Positions 58,945-64,000 of a stretch of DNA of 64,000 nucleotides are shown piece after piece (the stretch's first letter is position 1; each line of letters opens with the position of its first letter). The stretch is taken from assembly GCF_000203815.1 (NCBI RefSeq), contig NW_004457624.1, positions 3,248,354-3,312,353 on the forward strand, given 5' to 3'. Source of the DNA: Cavenderia fasciculata (taxonomy: Eukaryota; Evosea; Eumycetozoa; Acytosteliales; Cavenderiaceae). The translations under genes and the position numbers were made by a program. The notes under the pieces were generated by a model. That model was given only the letters and a program-made list of their open reading frames with translations. It made no database searches and had not been told where the DNA came from.

Positions 58945-59930
58945 ATGGAATCGATGCAGCACCTGCCTACAATCAATCTATATCGAGATGAAAGGACGGA
59001 ACAAAAGCCTGAATCTACAGAGTTGGTAGATACAAAGCTGATCGCTATCTATATCAAGGTCGCCAATCAACAAGCCGAGCCACAATGTATGTATAAAAAC
59101 AATAAATCACATCATCAACTGTACATTCACTAATCACCAAGTTCAGTTAAACAATTCAAAGCAAGTGTAGTTGAAATATTTGATAGAAAGTTTGCAAAGA
59201 GAAAGAGAGAGGAGGTGGTGTCTCCAACGAAAATCATTCATGCAGCTAGAACTAGTTCATACTCTACTTATTACACAGTAAGACAAACTATATGAGAGTC
59301 ACACTATTGTAAATTATTAACTTTTTCTTGGAGCAAGATCAGGAGCAAGAGAATGGTTTGCTCCAACACAACTACATGAATCCTCTTCCCAAGGATCTCT
59401 TGGATAATCACCCAGACATTAGTAAAGATGCGACCTACCAGGCGTTTGGTTTGCAGTTGACTAAAATTTTTCATTGTTACACAGCTTTTTGACACTATCG
59501 CTAGAGCCCACGAGGTAGGATTAGCGCACAGATATCCGCCCCTCCAATATTATTATTGACGACGACAATCATCCCATTCTCATCAGTCGATTTAGACTCC
59601 AAGGTCGACTCTGTACACCGCATCGTCACAGGTGATACAATCTCTTTGCAACAAAGTGCAACATGTCTCTACGAGAATTGATGACTATGTAGCTTTTGTA
59701 AAGTCAATTATCCTCCTCCGGTTCGATTTTATTTGCGAGAAAATCAACAATGTTCAAAGAACTGACTTACAAGCATTGGAACAGTCATGGTTGTCAGTCA
59801 TCAACAAAAACCTTATATATATGCCGCCCAAAAAGGCAACCAAGAAAAGATTCGTCATCTCTTAAAGATGAAAACAATCCTTCCCACAAACTCAACCTCA
59901 TCAGAAGATCAACAATAAATAAACTTAAAT
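58945..59930 (+). CDS. Unrecognised multi-exon locus, possibly decaying
   Basis: Exon 58945-59086 (MESMQHLPTINLYRDERTEQ) is spliced (GTATGT...TTCAG) in phase to 59147-59277 (FKQFKASVVEIFDRKFAKRK). A third piece near 59330-59490 reads DQEQENGLLQHNYMNPLPKD and ends IFHCYTAF. Downstream an open stretch 59632-59865 reads IQSLCNKVQHVSTRIDDYVA ... LEQSWLSVINKN and then MPPKKATKKR. The overlapping frame there gives PRKDSSSLKDENNP, resembling the PKRVSSSKDEYNP block near 12440. Splice-like borders and codon choice argue for real or recently real coding DNA. The pieces after 59490 are not cleanly joined. No family is recognised; I read it as a gene in decay. Confidence 0.4.
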
Positions 59931-60093
59931 AAATAAATACTTTTTTGTATTTGATTGTATTGAAGTAAAAAAAATGATTGATTTTAATTTATATAATATA
60001 ATTATATATATTTAAAAAAAAATACTATACTATTAAAATATTTTTTGTTTGTTGTTGTTTTTGTTTTTCTTGTTGGACTTTTACAAATATTGT

Positions 60094-61240
60094 TTAGGTT
60101 GGAACATATTGTTTACTATTCATAAAACTTGTAGCAATATCAAAAGGTTCAACATTTGCATCATTTGAAGAAATGACAAAATCCATTGCTTCTTTAACTT
60201 CTGATTCCTTGTAGCCAATGGCCAAAAGATTTAAACGTACCTCTTCCAAGGCTGATTCTTTTCTAGTTTTAAAGTCACCCGACAAGAAAAGGTTCTCTCC
60301 ACCAATCGACACTATCTTTTCCCATACGATGGCTCGTTCCGTCTCGTAACCAACATCACTCACCAAAATGTGCAAATTGCCCTCATGTTTGGTCATGGTT
60401 GCAAAATGATTGTTTCTAAAAAATACACACAATTCATCATCTTGTAAATTGCTTCTAATCAATTCTAATCCATAATCTGTAAGTTGATGACAATTAATTA
60501 ATTCTCTAACTAAAGAAAATAGAAAACAAAATTAAAATTAATAAAAAAAAGAAGAATAATATTATTATTATTTTCTATTTCAAACATACTTTGAGCTTCA
60601 GTACCTAAATTTGCATTTGGAAAACTTTGTTCAAAAGTTACAATTTTAGGAGCCAATTCATTATAAGTAAGACTACCAATTAGATTATGAGCCTCTGTAT
60701 TTTTTGGATCACTTATCCAACCATGTACCAATTTGATATTCAAATAGTCAAAGATTTGACATGGTACAGTCTTTTCAAATCCAGAAATACTATTAAAGTT
60801 TATATTTACAATCAACCCAGTCTCTAAACTAGGTAATACAGTCTTTTCATAATCGTCAATAATTGGTAATATATCAGGTTCCTAAAAAAAAATAAAATAA
60901 AATAGAATGAATAAATGTACATCTTTTTTCTCTTTCTATTTTCTTCTATTTTCTTACTTCAGCATATAAAAGTTTAGCATGACCTATAATTAAATCACCA
61001 AGTCTTTTGAGTGAAATGAGGTTTGAATCAGAATCTATTACAATCTTTTCTTGTAGCAACAAGACATTGCCAATTGAAATGAGTGGACATGGTCCATTTT
61101 CATTTTGAAGTACAATCTTGACTTCTCTACCTCTATATGTTATTCTTTTTACTCTATATTTTGCTCCAATGTCCTATCATTGATAATAATAATAAATATA
61201 TAAAGGTTAGTGAGCTAATAATAATAACATCATGTTGTTG

Positions 61241-61284
<44 letters not shown>

Positions 61285-61662
61285 TGTACATACAGCAATA
61301 CCATCTTCTGATTCATCTATTCTAAAGTTTAATTTAAATAATAAAGCTTCATAATCTGTAGCATTGTCCCAATATGATGCACCTTTATCTTTATCTATAT
61401 GAAACCATATATTTCCTTCTCTTACACCAATCACTATAAATATATATACAAAAGATGTATGTTTTGTATATATGGTTAATTATCATTCTGTCTCTATATC
61501 TATCTATCTATCCTATCTCTATTTTTATATATACCTGAACCTCTTCCTTTTGGAGTAATAACTCTTGAACCTGGATAGAAACCAAATTTCTCACAAGCTT
61601 CATCACTTGTATCAAATTCTTCTTCTGTACCTGATGAAGTCATATATTTAACTTTTCCCATT
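60094..61662 (-). CDS. MINDY-family deubiquitinase (MINDY-1/2 type)
   Basis: Five exons: 61662-61535, 61433-61294, 61173-60958, 60881-60590, 60509-60094. MINDY enzymes are cysteine proteases that trim K48-linked ubiquitin chains. The catalytic core is clear: QNENGPCPLISIGNVL with the active-site Gln and Cys, TGLIVNINFNSISGF, the LVHGWISDP block, YNELAPKIVTF, and the histidine motif LCVFFRNNHFATMTKHEG. The C-terminus adds a helical UBA-like piece (VRLNLLAIGYKESEVKEAMD). A small N-terminal domain (VITPKGRG, VIGVREGNIWFHID) precedes the core. The ATG at 61662 is one base out of phase with the rest of exon 1 (near 61620), so the start is uncertain: a base error, a lesion or an unseen upstream exon. 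Confidence 0.88.
61241..61283. repeat. TAC/CTA microsatellite in a MINDY intron
   Basis: About 14 perfect triplets in the intron between exons 2 and 3 of the MINDY gene. Confidence 0.95.
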
Positions 61663-62384
61663 TTTTTGAATTATAGACAATGGTTGATTGATTGATTGAA
61701 TGAATGAATAAATGAATGAATAAATGATGATGGTGTGTGTGAAACTAATAAACTATAACTATAACTACTAATACTGTGATGAATAAAATTTATATATACA
61801 AATATAAACAACTTTTTTGAGACTTGAATGAATCAATAAACATGACTCGAGATTGCAAAGAAAGCAAGTAAAAAAATAAAATTAAAAAATTAATTTAATA
61901 AAAAAAAATTTTCATGGCAGTTGAGGTTCAAAGTGAACAAGGAGAAGAGAGAGTTTTCGTCACTAAAATAAAGTCAACAGTAATAATAATACTATAATAT
62001 AGGTGTCTCTCAACCAATAAATAATATTGAATGAAAACATAACAACAATCTAAAAAAGTATACTTTTTTTAAAAGGATAATCAATCACCTGTGAGAGAAA
62101 AGTATTTTTAAAATGAATACACTAACTGTGTTGTTTGTGTTGTTATATCATCATCATCATGTTACTGTAACAAAAGAGAAAAGAGAAAGAAGAAAGAGAT
62201 ATTAATACCAACCATATCATCAAGGTAACTATTCTAATCATAATAATAATAAATAGTCATCACATTTCAAATTTGACTAATATTAATTCAATTAATCATA
62301 CAACAACAATTAGTTTATATATATAACTATTCATTAACATTAAAGATAAAGATTACTATATTGTTATTATTCAATCATAGGATC
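61663..62384. other. Divergent promoter region, MINDY and NIS synthetase
   Basis: 722 bp of A/T-rich DNA with GAAT/GATT repeats near 61690, an ATCATC run near 62150 and a TATATATA box at about 62317-62325, roughly 60-70 bases before the synthetase start. I see no additional gene. No bacterial-type Fur box was recognised. Confidence 0.6.
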
Positions 62385-64000
62385 ATGGATACGATATTAA
62401 ATAATGTATTTAATAATGTAAAAGATGAGAGAATATTGATGGAATATTTACAATACATTCAAAGTAATCATAGTCATTTGGAACAATCGTTTCAGTTGGA
62501 ATTAGAGAATGCAAATTGGGAGATTGTTACAAGACTGTTGTACGTTATTCTGACTGAACACTTTTTTGAATGTGAACCATACCAACTCGTTCAAGGTCTA
62601 AATGTCATCAAATTTAAACCAAACCAAGATGCCACTTTAGATTCATCTTCATTGTCGGTACAACTCCAATTTTATATCGAGGATCTTTATTGTTTGGACC
62701 GATTTACATTGGACAAGACAAAAAAGTTGACATTAGTGGAGTATGGACCAACCAAAGAATCGTCATGTGTCATCATCCACAATTACTCGGGGTTGGTATC
62801 AGTAGTGGAGAAATACTTTGGTAAAACAACAACTGGTTACGAACAATTTGAAAAGGACTTGGATAATTGTTGGGTCAATATGGCTTTGTCAAAGGTACTG
62901 TCAAATGAAAGAATGGAGTTACTAAAAGAAGAGATTACCAAGATGAATTGCAAGTCGGTACCAGAGTATATTGAGAGTATGTTGAAACAAGACCCATCAT
63001 ACAGTCATGTGTTTTACGAACAATTTCATCGTCGTGGTCATCCAACTCACCCCTTTGTAAAGAGTAAGGTTGGATTGTCGGTTGATCAAGTCACCAACTA
63101 TTCACCAGAGTTTGGAGGTACAATCGATCCAAGACTCATCGCAATCCATCGATCAAAAGGAGGATTCAAATCATATGACGATCAACAAGAACCATGTCCA
63201 AACCAATTTATCTTTGGTTTGTTCCCTTGTATAGAGGAAAAGGTTAGAGACTATTTTAAAATGATTGGGTTGGAATTACAAGATTATTATTTAAATTTAA
63301 TACATCCACATCAACTATCTCAACCAGTCATCTCTCAATTCAATCAAGATATTGAAAACAATGAATTGATTATTATTCCATCGTCGATGTCATCGGACAT
63401 TTCCTCTAGACCATTGGTATCGGTTAGATCATTAGCATTGCAATACAAGCAATCTGATCAATATAATCAAACACTACCATCCATCAAATGTTCGTTTAGC
63501 GTTTTATTGACCACCGTAGTACGAACTTTAAATCACTCAACGTGTATCACGAGTCCACAGTTTTCAAGAATATTGGATGATATTTTCAAGAGAGAAAGAG
63601 GTAATGGATTTGGAACAAAAATACATTTTGTAAAGGATCTAATGGGAATATATTACTACCATGACGATCAAACAGGTGCAGGTGGAGGTGGAGGAAAACA
63701 TCAACACAAGAATGCTGAATTGTCATCATTGTGGAGACAAAATTTACATTGTTTTGTAACTGACCCAACAACTGAACAGATAGTATCTGTACCTGCCCTA
63801 TTCAACACCTCACCAATATCAGGAACCAAACTACTCTTTGAATTTATCGATCAATTAAAAACCAACCAACATATCACAACCACATCCAAAGCTATTCGTC
63901 TTTGGATGAAACATTACTTTCAACTACTTTTACCATTCTATATTATAATGTCTACAAAATATGGAGTGGCAATTGAAGCACACCACCAAAACACCTATGT
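62385..64000 (+). CDS. IucA/IucC-family NIS siderophore synthetase, 3' end outside the window
   Basis: An uninterrupted reading frame of 538 codons starts at ATG 62385 (MDTILNNVFNNVKDERILME) and is still open at the right edge. The family adenylates a carboxylate such as citrate and condenses it with an amine or alcohol to build hydroxamate or carboxylate siderophores. Family motifs are in order: RRGHPTHPFVKSKVGLS at 216-232 (ATP/citrate-binding HP..HP..K pattern), TNYSPEFGG shortly after, SVRSLALQ from 346, KCSFSVLLTTVVRTLN at 368-383 and IRLWMKHYFQLLLPF followed by GVAIEAHHQN at 528-536. Bacterial members are about 580-620 residues, so roughly 50-100 are missing. A Gly-rich insert (GAGGGGG) is the only low-complexity part. 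There is no intron and no signal peptide, so a cytosolic enzyme is likely. Confidence 0.9.
   Translation, partial: MDTILNNVFNNVKDERILMEYLQYIQSNHSHLEQSFQLELENANWEIVTRLLYVILTEHFFECEPYQLVQGLNVIKFKPNQDATLDSSSLSVQLQFYIEDLYCLDRFTLDKTKKLTLVEYGPTKESSCVIIHNYSGLVSVVEKYFGKTTTGYEQFEKDLDNCWVNMALSKVLSNERMELLKEEITKMNCKSVPEYIESMLKQDPSYSHVFYEQFHRRGHPTHPFVKSKVGLSVDQVTNYSPEFGGTIDPRLIAIHRSKGGFKSYDDQQEPCPNQFIFGLFPCIEEKVRDYFKMIGLELQDYYLNLIHPHQLSQPVISQFNQDIENNELIIIPSSMSSDISSRPLVSVRSLALQYKQSDQYNQTLPSIKCSFSVLLTTVVRTLNHSTCITSPQFSRILDDIFKRERGNGFGTKIHFVKDLMGIYYYHDDQTGAGGGGGKHQHKNAELSSLWRQNLHCFVTDPTTEQIVSVPALFNTSPISGTKLLFEFIDQLKTNQHITTTSKAIRLWMKHYFQLLLPFYIIMSTKYGVAIEAHHQNTY

Noticed and set aside
1-64000. tRNA and rRNA genes
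   Set aside because: I looked for T-loop and acceptor patterns and found none I could fold into a cloverleaf; a covariance scan could still find one.

Overview
The window looks like dictyostelid (social amoeba) nuclear DNA. Introns are short and A/T-rich with GTAWGT-type donors. Intergenic DNA is A/T-rich, poly-Asn and poly-Gln tracts are coded by triplet repeats, and the gene content is typical: a large polyketide synthase ending in a thioester reductase, a ComC-like LRR/EGF/TIG receptor, and lineage-specific tandem families. Coding DNA is clearly less A/T-rich than in Dictyostelium discoideum, so a group 1 or 2 species (Cavenderia or Heterostelium-like) is my guess. All exon boundaries below were read by eye from splice sites and phase.

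Layout. 0-11 kb: four tandem members of a dictyostelid-specific family (two apparently intact, two broken) interrupted by a TPR + DUF4470-like gene. 11-13 kb: a rearranged zone with a foldback, a decaying multi-exon gene and a lysine-rich tail. 13-16.6 kb: a cytosolic M20 dipeptidase and GDP-mannose pyrophosphorylase beta, both on the minus strand. 16.6-18.7 kb: a long gene-free spacer. 18.7-20 kb: a secreted or anchored surface protein. 20.4-22.3 kb: lysyl-tRNA synthetase. 22.7-30.6 kb: a birth-and-death cluster of F-box-like/LRR genes with several tail-only remnants and an LTR-like fossil. 30.8-35 kb: a ComC-like receptor. 36-45.1 kb: a 2981-residue type I PKS. 46.4-50 kb: COPII subunit Sec24. 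50.9-52 kb: ribosomal protein L4. 52.2-54.4 kb: a 2.2 kb pyrimidine-rich degenerate satellite, followed by a Ty3/gypsy pol fossil. 54.9-58.6 kb: a kelch + SAM protein and two unrecognised genes. 58.9-59.9 kb: an unrecognised multi-exon locus. 60.1-61.7 kb: a MINDY-type deubiquitinase. 62.4 kb to the right edge: an intronless IucA/IucC-family (NIS) siderophore synthetase.

Most single-copy genes are housekeeping functions: sugar-nucleotide supply, translation, COPII export and deubiquitination. They are unrelated to one another and separated by duplicated, decaying, lineage-specific genes. The most striking item is the NIS synthetase. This family is characteristically bacterial, so it is a strong candidate for horizontal transfer and for an uncharacterised iron-acquisition or citrate-conjugate pathway in a social amoeba. 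The gene runs off the right edge of the window, so its 3' end is not visible.
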